Of a stretch of 64,000 nt of DNA, positions 1-8,507 are shown in pieces. Both the position numbers and the translations under genes were made by a program. This stretch comes from HGM11368 sp051883455 (lineage in GTDB: Bacteria > Bacillota > Clostridia > Christensenellales > UBA3700): positions 62,001-126,000 of the forward strand of contig JBJETT010000009.1 of assembly GCA_051883455.1 (NCBI GenBank). Reading direction: 5' to 3'. Position 1 is the first letter of the stretch. Every line of letters begins with the position of its first letter. The notes beneath the pieces are model-generated. The model made no database searches, was not told where the DNA came from, and was given only the letters and a program-made list of their open reading frames with translations.

Positions 1-48
1 CGCTATCGTCAATATGGTTATCATCAAAAATACTATCTTTCTTTTCAT
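1..48 (-). CDS. N-terminus of a secreted or membrane protein, cut by the window edge
   Basis: Only 16 codons are inside the window. They begin with an ATG at 46-48 read leftwards, after a good GGAGGGG ribosome site, and encode MKRKIVFLMITILTIA. This is a basic start followed by a hydrophobic run, as in a signal peptide or first membrane segment. A TTTACA-17-TATAAT promoter lies just upstream. The function cannot be told from this much. Confidence 0.7.
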   Translation of the reverse strand, partial: MKRKIVFLMITILTIA

Positions 49-69
49 AACCCCTCCATCGATAAATAA

Positions 70-98
70 ATTATATCAAAATATCCTTATGGTGTAAA
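70..98 (-). promoter_or_regulatory. Promoter of the left-edge gene
   Basis: Read on the minus strand: -35 TTTACA at 93-98, a 17-nt spacer and -10 TATAAT at 70-75. It faces the truncated gene. Confidence 0.6.
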
Positions 99-292
99 GA
101 GGCAATTATTGACAGATTTAGTCGCAGCTCTCTAGTCGCTCACCGTCACTTTGACTCGATTGCTATATTATATGCAATCATCGTTTATCGTTTGGCTCGC
201 TCCCTTTTCTACGACCAGTCGTAAACCTGCGGCGCGCGACTTATAGTCGCTTGCGCAGATTTAGTCGTACTCTCAAAGGATTTTATAGGATT

Positions 293-474
293 TGACAACC
301 CTTCCACCGCTACCGCGGTCTTTCTTGCGGCATAGGTGCGAGTGAGGCAAGGAGAACGAGGATTGGGCGACAGGAGCATACTCATTGTATGTGACTAAGC
401 ACAACCGCAAGTTCGACAAAGCATAACGACGTAGATATGCCGTAAGACCACCTTCCCGAACACATGAGGACGGC
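293..474. repeat. Structured intergenic repeat, family A, copy 1
   Basis: The core at 324-446 is bounded by inverted ends (CTTGCGGCATA and TATGCCGTAAG). It holds an inner hairpin CATAC/GTATG (377-381 and 387-391) and a GAAC/GTTC helix. It is nearly identical to 38178-38356. Open frames across it are repeat-derived and do not look like genes. The stretch 99-292 between it and the promoter holds only short hairpins such as TACGAC-CA-GTCGTA near 219-232 and GCGACT-TAT-AGTCGC near 235-250. Confidence 0.8.
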
Positions 475-488
475 TTTTTATGTTGTTT

Positions 489-527
489 GAGATTGCCACG
501 TTTCACTTCGTTACACTCGCAATGACA
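489..527. repeat. REP-like palindromic repeat, family B, copy 1
   Basis: A short element beginning GAGATTGCCACG and ending CGCAATGACA, with CACTTCGTT between. Related copies lie at 38113, 38549 and 38610. It separates two family A repeats. Confidence 0.65.
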
Positions 528-539
528 TACACCCTTTGG

Positions 540-654
540 GTGCGTAGATACGAGCAAGACAAGGAGAACGAGTATTGCGTAAGGGAGCATACTATATCGT
601 ATGTGACCGTAACGCAAACGCAAGTTCGACACAGTATTGCGACGTATATACACA
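540..654. repeat. Structured repeat, family A, diverged copy 2
   Basis: It shares AAGGAGAACGAG, a CATAC/GTATG hairpin and GCAAGTTCGACA with copy 1. Its ends have changed together (GTGCGTAGATACG against CGTATATACACA), and an inner TTGCGT/ACGCAA helix replaces that of copy 1. Confidence 0.65.
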
Positions 655-739
655 GCCAAAGCGAAGCGAGCCTACTTACTGCGTACGTGAGCAAGAAAAG
701 TTGCCTTTTGACACAGTATTGCGAAGTATATATGCCGTG
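655..739. repeat. Structured repeat, family A, partial copy 3
   Basis: A right-half copy with TACTGCGTACGTGAG, TTTTGACACAGTATTGCGAAGTA and the terminal ATATGCCGTGA. The left inverted end is missing. It abuts the stop codon of cysK. Confidence 0.55.
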
Positions 740-744
740 AAAAA

Positions 745-1677
745 TTAGTCGGAGAAGAGAGGGGTAGACAAATACCTATCCCCACTATCCGGCAACAACA
801 CTACGATATTTTTGCCGGCGTATTCGTCTTGCTTGGCTAGTTGAATTGCAGCTGCCAAGGCTGCGCCCGACGAGATACCTACCAACACGCCCTCGGTGGA
901 CGCAATGAGCTTGCCTTTCTCAAAGGCTTCTTCGTTGGATATGGTGATGATTTGGTCGTACACTGTCGTGTCGAGCACCTTTGGAACGAAGCCCGCGCCG
1001 ATACCTTGTATCTTGTGCGCGCCCGCTACGCCCGTGGACAATACTGCCGAGGTTGCAGGCTCTACGGCTACGACTTTGACGGACGGCTTCTTGGATTTGA
1101 GGTACTGTCCTACGCCCGTGATCGTTCCGCCCGTGCCTACGCCCGCAACGAATACGTCGACTTCGCCGTCGGTGTCTTGGAATATCTCAACGCCGGTGCT
1201 TGTAAAGTGTGCCTTTGGGTTGGCAGGGTTGTCAAACTGCGATGGAACGAAGCTGTCCTCTATCGTCTCGGCGAGCTGATTTGCCTTCTCGATTGCGCCC
1301 TTCATGCCCTTAGAGCCGTCGCTGAGGACGATTTCCGCACCGTATGCCTTGATGAGTTGTCTACGTTCTACCGACATGGTCTCGGGCATTACTATGATGA
1401 CTCTATAGCCCCTAGCCGTGCCGACTGCCGCTAGACCGATACCCGTATTGCCCGACGTCGGTTCAATAATCGTGCTACCTGTATTGAGTTTTCCGCTCTT
1501 TTCCGCCTCGGTTATCATTGCCAAAGCGACTCTGTCTTTGACGGAGCCCGATAGGTTGAAGTATTCGAGTTTGGCAATGATTTTGCCCTTGAGCCCCAAC
1601 TTTTGCTCCAATTTGCTAAGTCTAAGAAGTGGGGTTTTGCCGATAAGGCTGTCTGCCGATTGATAAATTGCGCTCAT
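745..1677 (-). CDS. cysK: Cysteine synthase A (O-acetylserine sulfhydrylase)
   Basis: PLP enzyme that makes cysteine from O-acetylserine and sulfide in the cytosol. The 310-residue length is normal for CysK. Residues 41-49 carry NLSGSVKDR with the PLP lysine (K47). PTSGNTG near residue 73 is the substrate loop, a glycine-rich GTGGTITG near 180 binds the PLP phosphate, and SSGAA follows near 270. The start has a GAGGAGGAATAATT ribosome site placed inside the end of metY, two bases upstream, so the two genes are one operon. Its partner CysE is encoded at 57254-57961 under a T-box. Repeats follow its stop codon directly. Confidence 0.95.
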   Translation of the reverse strand: MSAIYQSADSLIGKTPLLRLSKLEQKLGLKGKIIAKLEYFNLSGSVKDRVALAMITEAEKSGKLNTGSTIIEPTSGNTGIGLAAVGTARGYRVIIVMPETMSVERRQLIKAYGAEIVLSDGSKGMKGAIEKANQLAETIEDSFVPSQFDNPANPKAHFTSTGVEIFQDTDGEVDVFVAGVGTGGTITGVGQYLKSKKPSVKVVAVEPATSAVLSTGVAGAHKIQGIGAGFVPKVLDTTVYDQIITISNEEAFEKGKLIASTEGVLVGISSGAALAAAIQLAKQDEYAGKNIVVLLPDSGDRYLSTPLFSD

Positions 1678-1679
1678 AA

Positions 1680-2969
1680 TTATTCCTCCTCTACAGCTTT
1701 GAATGCTTGCTCTAAATCTTGCAGAATGTCGTCGATATGTTCGGTACCGATAGACAGTCTGATAGTGCTTTGCTTGATGTCCTGCTCTTCCAATTCTTGC
1801 TCGTTGAGCTGACTATGAGTGGTGGTCGCAGGGTGGATGACCAAACTCTTGACGTCGGCTACGTTGGCGAGCAACGAGAAAATCTTGAGGTTGTCGATAA
1901 ATTTGTGCGCCTCTTTTTGTCCGCCCTTGATGTCAAAGGTGAATATCGAACCGCCACCGTTAGGGAAATACTTGCGATACAACGCGTTGTCGGGGTGGTT
2001 AGGAAGCGACGGGTGGTTGACCTTGGCTACCAATCTGTGATTAGAGAGGTACTCTACCACCTTGGCGGTGTTGTAAGCGTGACGCTCGAGTCGCAAGGAC
2101 AAGGTTTCTACGCCTTGCAAGAGCAAAAATGCCGCAAACGGTGATATAGTCGCACCCGTATCCCTAAGCAAAATTGCTCTGATATAAGTGACGAATGCAG
2201 CCGCACCTACCGCTTTGGTAAAGGATACGCCGTGATAACTAGGCGTTGGGTCGCTGATTGCAGGGAATTTGCCCGACTTCTCCCAATCGAATTTGCCTGA
2301 GTCTACGATAATACCGCCGAGAGTCGTGCCGTGTCCGCCGATGAATTTGGTAGCCGAATGCACCACTATGTCGGCGCCGTGCTCGATTGGTCTGATGAGG
2401 AACGGCGTGCCGAATGTGTTGTCCACTACTAGTGGCAAAGAGTACTTGTGCGCAAGGCTTGCCAACGCGTCAATGTCGGGTATGTCGCTGTTTGGATTGC
2501 CAAGCGTCTCGATATAGATAAGTTTGGTGTTGTCCTTGATTGCCTTCTCTACCTCGGCTAGGTCGTGAATATTAACGAAAGTCGTGGTGATGCCAAAAGC
2601 CGGCAAGGTGTGTTGCAATAGGTTGTAACTGCCACCGTATATCGTCTTTTGTGCTACGACGTGTCCGCCGTTTTGCGCCAAAGCTTGTATGGTGTAGGTG
2701 ATTGCCGCCGCGCCCGAAGCAAGCGCGAGTCCCGCTACACCGCCCTCGAGAGCGGCTATTCTCTTTTCGAGAACGTCTTGGGTGGAATTGGTAAGTCTGC
2801 CGTAAATGTTGCCCGCGTCAGTGAGTCCAAATCTGCCCGCCGCTTGCTCGCAGTCTTTGAAGACGTAAGAGGTAGTGGCGTAGATAGGCACTGCTCTTGC
2901 GTCGGTTGCTATATCGGGCGTCTCTTGCCCTACGTGTAGTTGTTGTGTTTCGAATTTATAGCCCGACAT
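1680..2969 (-). CDS. metY: O-acetylhomoserine sulfhydrylase, Cys/Met metabolism PLP enzyme
   Basis: A 429-residue PLP enzyme expected to make homocysteine from O-acetylhomoserine and sulfide. The start at 2969 (MSGYKFETQQLHVGQE) is chosen because AAGGAG lies just upstream and the family begins here. The longer open frame to 3146 overlaps the promoter. HSATKFIGGHGTT holds the PLP lysine, and VVDNTFGTPFLIRP is typical of the family. The length fits MetY better than MetB (about 380). It is the first gene of an operon with cysK, divergent from an Rrf2 regulator. Confidence 0.93.
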   Translation of the reverse strand: MSGYKFETQQLHVGQETPDIATDARAVPIYATTSYVFKDCEQAAGRFGLTDAGNIYGRLTNSTQDVLEKRIAALEGGVAGLALASGAAAITYTIQALAQNGGHVVAQKTIYGGSYNLLQHTLPAFGITTTFVNIHDLAEVEKAIKDNTKLIYIETLGNPNSDIPDIDALASLAHKYSLPLVVDNTFGTPFLIRPIEHGADIVVHSATKFIGGHGTTLGGIIVDSGKFDWEKSGKFPAISDPTPSYHGVSFTKAVGAAAFVTYIRAILLRDTGATISPFAAFLLLQGVETLSLRLERHAYNTAKVVEYLSNHRLVAKVNHPSLPNHPDNALYRKYFPNGGGSIFTFDIKGGQKEAHKFIDNLKIFSLLANVADVKSLVIHPATTTHSQLNEQELEEQDIKQSTIRLSIGTEHIDDILQDLEQAFKAVEEE

Positions 2970-3127
2970 AATTGATTCTCCTTGTCTAAACGTGTGTATG
3001 GTGTAATTTGCGATAGGGGTGCCGATATTACCTATTACACATTCGACCGAATCTAAAATTGTGACGCAAAAGTCTTGTAAAGCATTTTTCCATTTTGATA
3101 AACCTACTTTGTTACTATGTTGAGTAG

Positions 3128-3156
3128 ATAATACCACAATTAACATATGTTGTCAA
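3128..3156 (-). promoter_or_regulatory. metY-cysK promoter with palindrome
   Basis: Minus strand: -35 TTGACA at 3151-3156, 17-nt spacer, -10 TATTAT at 3128-3133. The palindrome AACATATGTT (3142-3151) sits in the spacer and touches the -35 box. It is a candidate operator for the Rrf2 protein encoded next door. Confidence 0.65.
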
Positions 3157-3224
3157 TAGGTTTTGTGTGTTTTTTATTGTTTTTTTTAAAAATTTGTGTT
3201 AGACTATGTTTGGAGGACGACAAA

Positions 3225-3644
3225 ATGATTTCTACAAGAGGAAGATACGCACTGAGAGTGATGATTGATATCGCCGAAAACGGCAACGGAAGATACATCC
3301 CACTAGACGAGATTGCAAGTAGACAACAGATATCCGAAAAATACTTGGAGAGCATTTTGGTTATACTCACCAGAGGCGGAATGCTCAACGGCTTGAGAGG
3401 CAAAGGCGGTGGATACAGACTCACCAAAGCCACGTGCGACTATACCGTGGGCGATATCTTGAGATTGACGGAAGGCTCGCTTGCTCCCGTGGCTTGCCTA
3501 AAAGAAGGCGCCGAGCCTTGCGCAAAACAAAACGAATGCAAAACTCTCGGCGTATGGAAGGGACTTGACACCGTAATCAACAATTACCTTGATAGCATTA
3601 CCCTCGACTCGCTGGTAGGACAAGGCGTGGATTATAGCATTTGA
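3225..3644 (+). CDS. Rrf2-family transcriptional regulator, probably cysteine-related
   Basis: A 139-residue winged-helix repressor. The N-terminus MISTRGRYALRVMIDIA and the recognition segment QQISEKYLESILVILTRGG are characteristic of Rrf2 proteins. Cysteines at about 91, 99 and 105 (spacing C-x7-C-x5-C) could bind an iron-sulfur cluster or sense redox, as in IscR/NsrR-type members. The start at 3225 follows TTTGGAGGACGACAAA; the longer frame adds an unlikely hydrophobic leader. The divergent metY-cysK operon suggests a CymR-like role in sulfur amino-acid control. That role is inferred from position. Confidence 0.88.
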   Translation: MISTRGRYALRVMIDIAENGNGRYIPLDEIASRQQISEKYLESILVILTRGGMLNGLRGKGGGYRLTKATCDYTVGDILRLTEGSLAPVACLKEGAEPCAKQNECKTLGVWKGLDTVINNYLDSITLDSLVGQGVDYSI

Positions 3645-3709
3645 AAACGTCGGCAAAAAAATATTAGTTGAATAACAAAATATTGATTATAGTATTAAAG
3701 TATAATATA

Positions 3710-3745
3710 AAAGACCGTGTCGCTTCGATACGGTCTTTGTTATTT
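3710..3745 (+). terminator. Terminator after the Rrf2 gene
   Basis: Stem AAAGACCGTGTCG / CGATACGGTCTTT with loop CTT, followed by a T-rich run. Confidence 0.75.
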
Positions 3746-3781
3746 CCGTACGGCTAAAATTCGGTAAGTCGTGATAAGATA

Positions 3782-3810
3782 AAAAGACCGCAATATTGCG
3801 GTCCTTTTGT
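3782..3810 (-). terminator. Terminator after the GH18 gene
   Basis: Palindromic stem GACCGCAAT/ATTGCGGTC, followed on the minus strand by a T-run. Confidence 0.75.
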
Positions 3811-3828
3811 ATTTTAGTCTTCAAACAT

Positions 3829-5286
3829 TTATTTGCGGGCGTCAATTGCAGCTTTCATTGCCATCCATAGCGATAGGTCGTCCTCTGGCGGTACGTCGCA
3901 AGTATAGTGCCATACCATGAGTCCGCCCACGCCGTGGTCGATGGCAAAAGCAGTCTTGTCGTAAACCATTTGCCAGCCGTTGTAGTATAGCCTCTTGACC
4001 TCGTTGCCGTCCACGTCTACGAGCGGATTGCCGTAATCGTCGACTTTGCCGTCGTAGATATTGCCGAACTTGCCGAGAGAATGAGCTACCGCGTTGTAAT
4101 CTCCCCAAAATAGTGCCGTGTCGATAGGACGAGAATAGAACGGTATGCCCATATGTATCTTGGATATGTCGGTGTAGGCATACGGAAGATTGAGGGTGAG
4201 CGCGTTGAGGTTCTCCATATCGCGTATGCCACGATATGCCGACTCGGCAAAGGTGGAATGATAGCCGTGCTCTTCGTAGGTTTCGTCGTAGTTCATCACC
4301 TCAACCCAATCTACGTTGTCAAGCCCACTGTGGTCGAACAAGCCGATTTTGTAGATTGCCCACGAGCAGAGCGCAACGGTGACGAGCTTCTGCGGTGGCA
4401 TTGCATCTTGCAACATTCCGCAAAAATCGAAGAGGTGCTTGTACTCGGTTGGGTTGGTAGGATATTCGTAGTCAAAGGAGAGCCCGTCTAGGTCGTACTT
4501 TTCGCAAAAAGCCGTGGCGTTGGCAAGCAAAGTATCCTTGTAGGTGGTAAATGCGGGGTCGTGAATTTCGTTAGGGTATCTATTGCCCTTGAGGTCTTGA
4601 CCGAGAATTGTGCAGACTATGGTAGTGCCGGGCTGAGCAACTGCCCTAACGTTGGCAAGCGCCGTCTCGAAAATCTCTTGTCCGTCCTTGAGTACGCCGT
4701 CTACTTCAAAATCGTTGAAGAACAAATTGCCCTTTTCGTCAAAATAGGTGCAAGTGATGAGGTTGACGTGATTGATGACCTCGAAGTGCTCGGGGTGCAA
4801 AGACTCTATCTTTTGCACGTAAGGCGCAACGACGTATGCCGTTACTCGGAAGTCATCGTCGTACGAGCCGTGGATATCAAAGACTTCCACGTCCTTTATC
4901 TTGACGCTCTTGCCTGCCATTGGCGTGATTTTGACGACGAGTTTGTCAGTCGTAACGCTGTCGAAAGCGCAATATCTATACGGCCCGATAAGGTCTTGAC
5001 GATAGAAGAAGACTTCGTTGCCATCTTGGTCTAGATAATACATCTCGAACTGCTCTACGTTGTTGTCGCGTTCTTTGAGCACTACCGTGTTGAAGGTCTG
5101 CTTGGCGTCAAACTTGACGGTGACGGTATCGCTCGTCTTGGCGACGCGGGCATTTGCCGTCAAATCGGCATAGTCGCCCAAGTAGCCCTCTGTGTTGGTG
5201 ACGGTGTAATGAACGCCTACCCCTACGCCTACGGCAAGTATTGCGACCACTATAAAAATGGTCAAGATTTTGGCTTTGATTGTCAT
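3829..5286 (-). CDS. Membrane-anchored glycoside hydrolase family 18 protein with F5/8-type binding module
   Basis: A 485-residue surface protein. Residues 7-28 form one hydrophobic anchor or uncleaved signal. Residues about 40-138 resemble an F5/8 type C (discoidin-like) carbohydrate-binding module. From about 145 the GH18 barrel runs to the end. The catalytic strand reads DLDGLSFDYEYP (265-276): the acid E274 and D272 are present, but the usual first inner Asp is Ser270. GH18 enzymes cleave beta-1,4-GlcNAc links in chitin, peptidoglycan or N-glycans; the substrate is not clear. It diverges from a GPH symporter, which hints at glycan use. A TTGACA-17-TATAAT promoter lies at 5346-5374. Confidence 0.82.
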   Translation of the reverse strand: MTIKAKILTIFIVVAILAVGVGVGVHYTVTNTEGYLGDYADLTANARVAKTSDTVTVKFDAKQTFNTVVLKERDNNVEQFEMYYLDQDGNEVFFYRQDLIGPYRYCAFDSVTTDKLVVKITPMAGKSVKIKDVEVFDIHGSYDDDFRVTAYVVAPYVQKIESLHPEHFEVINHVNLITCTYFDEKGNLFFNDFEVDGVLKDGQEIFETALANVRAVAQPGTTIVCTILGQDLKGNRYPNEIHDPAFTTYKDTLLANATAFCEKYDLDGLSFDYEYPTNPTEYKHLFDFCGMLQDAMPPQKLVTVALCSWAIYKIGLFDHSGLDNVDWVEVMNYDETYEEHGYHSTFAESAYRGIRDMENLNALTLNLPYAYTDISKIHMGIPFYSRPIDTALFWGDYNAVAHSLGKFGNIYDGKVDDYGNPLVDVDGNEVKRLYYNGWQMVYDKTAFAIDHGVGGLMVWHYTCDVPPEDDLSLWMAMKAAIDARK

Positions 5287-5345
5287 AATTTCTCCCGTGA
5301 CACTAATTGGTATGGCGATATAATATCGCTAAGTATCTTGACAAA

Positions 5346-5374
5346 ATTATAATAAATTAATAGAGCTTTGTCAA
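5346..5374 (-). promoter_or_regulatory. Promoter of the GH18 gene
   Basis: Minus strand: TTGACA at 5369-5374, 17 nt, TATAAT at 5346-5351. Consensus boxes and spacing. Confidence 0.75.
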
Positions 5375-5470
5375 TAACGTTGCTATTTATATGGCAACAA
5401 TCGCAACTTTTGAAAAACCCACTTGTAATGTAAAAAATAGTATGATATCATAAATCTATAGGAGAAAATT

Positions 5471-7180
5471 ATGGGCAAAATCAAAACCGCTTTTGGCAAA
5501 ATCGCAAACGTTTGCAAAGGCTTCGTCACTTATTGGAACAAACCGCCTAAGGGACGATATCTTTCTTACAAAGAAGCCGCCGCTTATTGCGTGGGCGGAA
5601 TGGGCGCTGTCGGCGCAACCGTCATACCTACCTACGTTACTTTGCAAGCAGGTATCTACATAGCCGCAGCTCTCAACATTGCCGTTGACCATATCGTCAT
5701 CATCGGTATCATAGGCAATATCGTCAATATACTTAGAGCGCCTATCTACTCTATGTTGGTCGACAATACCAATACCAAGTACGGTAAATTTAGACCGTAT
5801 CTGATATGGATGCCTATACCTATAGTCGTATGTATCTTTGCCATTGGTTGGATACCGCAAATGCTGACAGACCACTATATGGTGATGTTGGTCGTGTATA
5901 CGATAATATACCAGCTGTTGCAGTTCTTCGTGGGCTTGTATTCGTTGGCTTTCACCACCCTATTGCAAGTCATCACCCCTGCCCAAGGCGAAAAAGAATG
6001 GTTGATGGGTATAGGCGCAACGGTGTATTCCCTCGGACCATCTCTAGTCAATATGATTATTCCTTTCCTCGGCAACTTGTTGTACACCTACACCCTCACG
6101 TCGGGCGACAAGATTATGGGTATCAACACCGTTGGACCTTTTAAGTGGGTGACGCCTATTGCAATGATAATTTGCCTTGCGCTCGGCTATTGGACAGCCT
6201 TTGGCACTAAAGAAAGGACGGCAACCTCTAAGCAATATAAGCAAAAAGTCAACTTCAAACGTGGCATCGTGTCTACGGCTAAGAATAAGTATTTTTGGCT
6301 CAATGCAGCTAGCTCTATACTAGGCACTTTCAAACTTGCGGGTACTTCCTTCGTCGTTTGGCTTTGCAGTTATGCAATCCAACAAGATTGGGCACAATCA
6401 CTCTTCGTGACGATAATGGGCTCGGCGTGCGTGCCCGGTATGGTGCTTGCGCCACTGTTTATCAAGAAGTTCGGCAAAAAGAACATAATTATATTTACCA
6501 ACATTCTATGTGTAGTGCTGACAATTCCGCTACTATTCGTTGGCATGAGTTACAACGCCTTTACGCCGTACTTCATAATTATATTATCCTTTATCATCAC
6601 GCTTGCCAACTCTTTGCAGCTCGTTACTGCTCCCTCTATACAAACGCAAATGTACGACTATCAACAATTCCAAACGGGTGAAAGACAAGAGGGCTTTATC
6701 TCTCAATGCGCGTCTATGTTGACTATGGCGATAGGTATAGGACTGTCGTTCGTCAATCCTGCTATATACAAATTGCACGGCTTTAACAACGACGCAACGG
6801 TGCTAACTAACCCCGACGTGCTATACGGAATTATCGCAACGAGCGCAATACTCGGTATAGTCAGCGGTATCCTCGGCACGATACCTATGTTATTCTGGGA
6901 TATCACCGAGAAAAAGCATGCTTGCATTATCGAAACGCTCAAGGTTAGAGCCTTGGCTCAAGACGGCATAGTTGACGCGGAAACGGCTACTTCTCTAGAA
7001 GAAAGATTGATGGGCGGTGACGTGGAAGCCTTGAACCAATACGTAAGAGAAACGGGTATCGGCGGTGAGGACTTCCTATCCGTAAAAGACGCACCAAGCG
7101 ATACGAATACTACGGATAACGTAGAAGAAGTGACCGTGGACGTGCAAGAAAGCGTGGTCGACGACGAAAATAATCAATAA
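5471..7180 (+). CDS. GPH-family sugar:cation symporter (MFS, MelB-like)
   Basis: A 569-residue integral membrane transporter with about 12 hydrophobic segments. The signature DNTNTKYGKFRPYLIW near residue 97 matches the D-x-T-x-T-x-x-G-K-F-R-P loop of glycoside-pentoside-hexuronide symporters. The last 60 residues form an acidic cytoplasmic tail. Family members take up glycosides or uronides with Na+ or H+; the substrate cannot be read from sequence. It starts after AGGAGAAAATT. The divergent GH18 protein suggests import of its products, but no sugar kinase or hydrolase lies beside it. A strong terminator follows. Confidence 0.9.
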   Translation: MGKIKTAFGKIANVCKGFVTYWNKPPKGRYLSYKEAAAYCVGGMGAVGATVIPTYVTLQAGIYIAAALNIAVDHIVIIGIIGNIVNILRAPIYSMLVDNTNTKYGKFRPYLIWMPIPIVVCIFAIGWIPQMLTDHYMVMLVVYTIIYQLLQFFVGLYSLAFTTLLQVITPAQGEKEWLMGIGATVYSLGPSLVNMIIPFLGNLLYTYTLTSGDKIMGINTVGPFKWVTPIAMIICLALGYWTAFGTKERTATSKQYKQKVNFKRGIVSTAKNKYFWLNAASSILGTFKLAGTSFVVWLCSYAIQQDWAQSLFVTIMGSACVPGMVLAPLFIKKFGKKNIIIFTNILCVVLTIPLLFVGMSYNAFTPYFIIILSFIITLANSLQLVTAPSIQTQMYDYQQFQTGERQEGFISQCASMLTMAIGIGLSFVNPAIYKLHGFNNDATVLTNPDVLYGIIATSAILGIVSGILGTIPMLFWDITEKKHACIIETLKVRALAQDGIVDAETATSLEERLMGGDVEALNQYVRETGIGGEDFLSVKDAPSDTNTTDNVEEVTVDVQESVVDDENNQ

Positions 7181-7214
7181 ATATCGCAAAAAGTCGATAC
7201 GTATAAGTAAAAAC

Positions 7215-7250
7215 AAGAACACACGCACAATATGCGTGTGTTCTTATTCT
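7215..7250 (+). terminator. Terminator after the GPH symporter
   Basis: Stem AAGAACACACGC / GCGTGTGTTCTT with a 7-nt loop, then a T-rich tail. Confidence 0.8.
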
Positions 7251-7350
7251 AACTATTAGTCTATTTGCTTTATATTACAGAACTCTTCTAAACGACTATT
7301 TTGGAGACTCTTCCAATGATTTGAAAATCAGTTTTAGAGTGACCGACGAT

Positions 7351-7932
7351 TTATTCGCTTGTTTCTTCCGCTAGAGGCAACGAACTAGGTCTATCCAAAA
7401 ACTTATCCCTAAACTTGGCAAGCACCTTGGCAAGAGGTAAAAACAAGAGTGGGAATACTATGGCGTTGCACGCGATTTGCACTACGTAAAAGACAATACC
7501 TCGGCTATAATATATGGCAAATCTCTGCCAAAAGTTGTCCCAAAAACCGCTGAAAAGTCCTACGTCGACGAGTGACGTAAGTACGCCGAAAAACGCCGTC
7601 AAAGCTACGATGACCGCCGTGATAATAAGTCGGCTGTTGACCTTGAGTCTACCCAGCAACCAATATATCATGCAGACCATCGGCCAATAGATAAGGTATG
7701 ACAGCACCCACGTGTTGACGCCCCATATCAAAGTTTCTATCCCCACGAAAAGCACTATCGACACCACCCCGATAAGCCCGAAAACGTAGCCGTAAACAGC
7801 ACACAGCAAACTGACGACTTCTACGTTGGGAATAGCCGACAAGGCGAGCTTTCCCGCTTCTATAGTAGCCGTCATTATGGCTATTAGGGCGACCTTTTTG
7901 GCACCTATGCTCACGCTTTGCTTACCGGTCAT
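7351..7932 (-). CDS. ECF transporter S-component, predicted cobalamin-related
   Basis: A 193-residue protein with about six hydrophobic segments and the layout of ECF substrate-binding subunits: a short basic N-terminus, AxxAxxxA-type packing in the first helix and a basic C-terminal tail. Such subunits bind a vitamin and hand it to a shared EcfA-A'-T module, which is not in this window. It follows the DUF4430 lipoprotein gene by one base, and both lie behind a cobalamin riboswitch. A corrinoid or precursor is therefore the likely ligand. That is inference from the riboswitch; the sequence itself does not fix the ligand. Confidence 0.83.
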   Translation of the reverse strand: MTGKQSVSIGAKKVALIAIMTATIEAGKLALSAIPNVEVVSLLCAVYGYVFGLIGVVSIVLFVGIETLIWGVNTWVLSYLIYWPMVCMIYWLLGRLKVNSRLIITAVIVALTAFFGVLTSLVDVGLFSGFWDNFWQRFAIYYSRGIVFYVVQIACNAIVFPLLFLPLAKVLAKFRDKFLDRPSSLPLAEETSE

Positions 7933-7933
7933 A

Positions 7934-8404
7934 TCAATAACTGTACTTGATAATTGTTATATAGATAATTGCTCCGTCTTCTAAGGACATAGAAGATACA
8001 CCAACGCCGGAACTAGTCAAGGTTTTGCCTTGGTATTCTACGGTAGATGCGTACTCGGAAACGTCAAAATCCTTGGCAACAGAAGTGTAAATATAGATAT
8101 ATTCGCCCGTAGCATAATTTTGTTGCAAGTTGCCGACTTTGGTAAGATATGCACCGTATCCGCTATCCTCGCTGGTATACTCTAGTCCGTTATTGGCTTG
8201 GAGATAGTCCAAAATCGCAACGACCCCACCGCCTTCGGCGATATCGGATAGGTCTACCTTGTATTCGGTTGCTTCGCCCTCTAGCGGTGCAACTACGACG
8301 GTCACCTCTCCCTTGGACGGCATGTCGGGCTGACAAGCCACGGCGCACAAAACAAGTGCGAGCGCAATACATACTACGATTGCTACTTTGCTAAAATTTT
8401 TCAT
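7934..8404 (-). CDS. DUF4430-domain lipoprotein, predicted corrinoid-binding
   Basis: A 156-residue exported lipoprotein. The start MKNFSKVAIVV at 8404 follows AAGGAGAATATAT. A hydrophobic signal ends in CAVAC, a plausible lipobox, and then comes one domain with the DUF4430 pattern (GGGVVAILDYLQANNGLEY, TGEYIYIYTS, LEDGAIIYI). DUF4430 is also found in the C-terminal part of animal transcobalamin and intrinsic factor. It is first in an operon with an ECF S-component, behind a cobalamin riboswitch. A surface corrinoid-binding role is likely but not proven. Confidence 0.8.
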   Translation of the reverse strand: MKNFSKVAIVVCIALALVLCAVACQPDMPSKGEVTVVVAPLEGEATEYKVDLSDIAEGGGVVAILDYLQANNGLEYTSEDSGYGAYLTKVGNLQQNYATGEYIYIYTSVAKDFDVSEYASTVEYQGKTLTSSGVGVSSMSLEDGAIIYITIIKYSY

Positions 8405-8429
8405 ATATATTCTCCTTATTGTAGGGCAA

Positions 8430-8456
8430 AAGAAAAACCTACTCGTGCGAGTAGGC
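8430..8456 (-). terminator. Riboswitch-linked terminator
   Basis: Stem CCTACTC-GCAC-GAGTAGG followed by TTTTTCTTTT, 26 nt before the DUF4430 start. It is the likely expression platform of the cobalamin riboswitch. Confidence 0.8.
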
Positions 8457-8507
8457 AAGCAAGACGTAAGTCCATTCTCCCTTGCCCAAGAATTGCTTAG
8501 CGATTGA

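Noticed and set aside
273..740. Open frames of 63-128 codons on both strands near the left edge
   Set aside because: They lie wholly in repeat copies. A similar product reappears in the repeat at 38143-38379, and there is no ribosome site or codon bias. Treated as repeat DNA.
841..1434. Long plus-strand frame opposite cysK
   Set aside because: A shadow of the cysK coding strand. It has no ribosome site and a low-complexity, family-free product.
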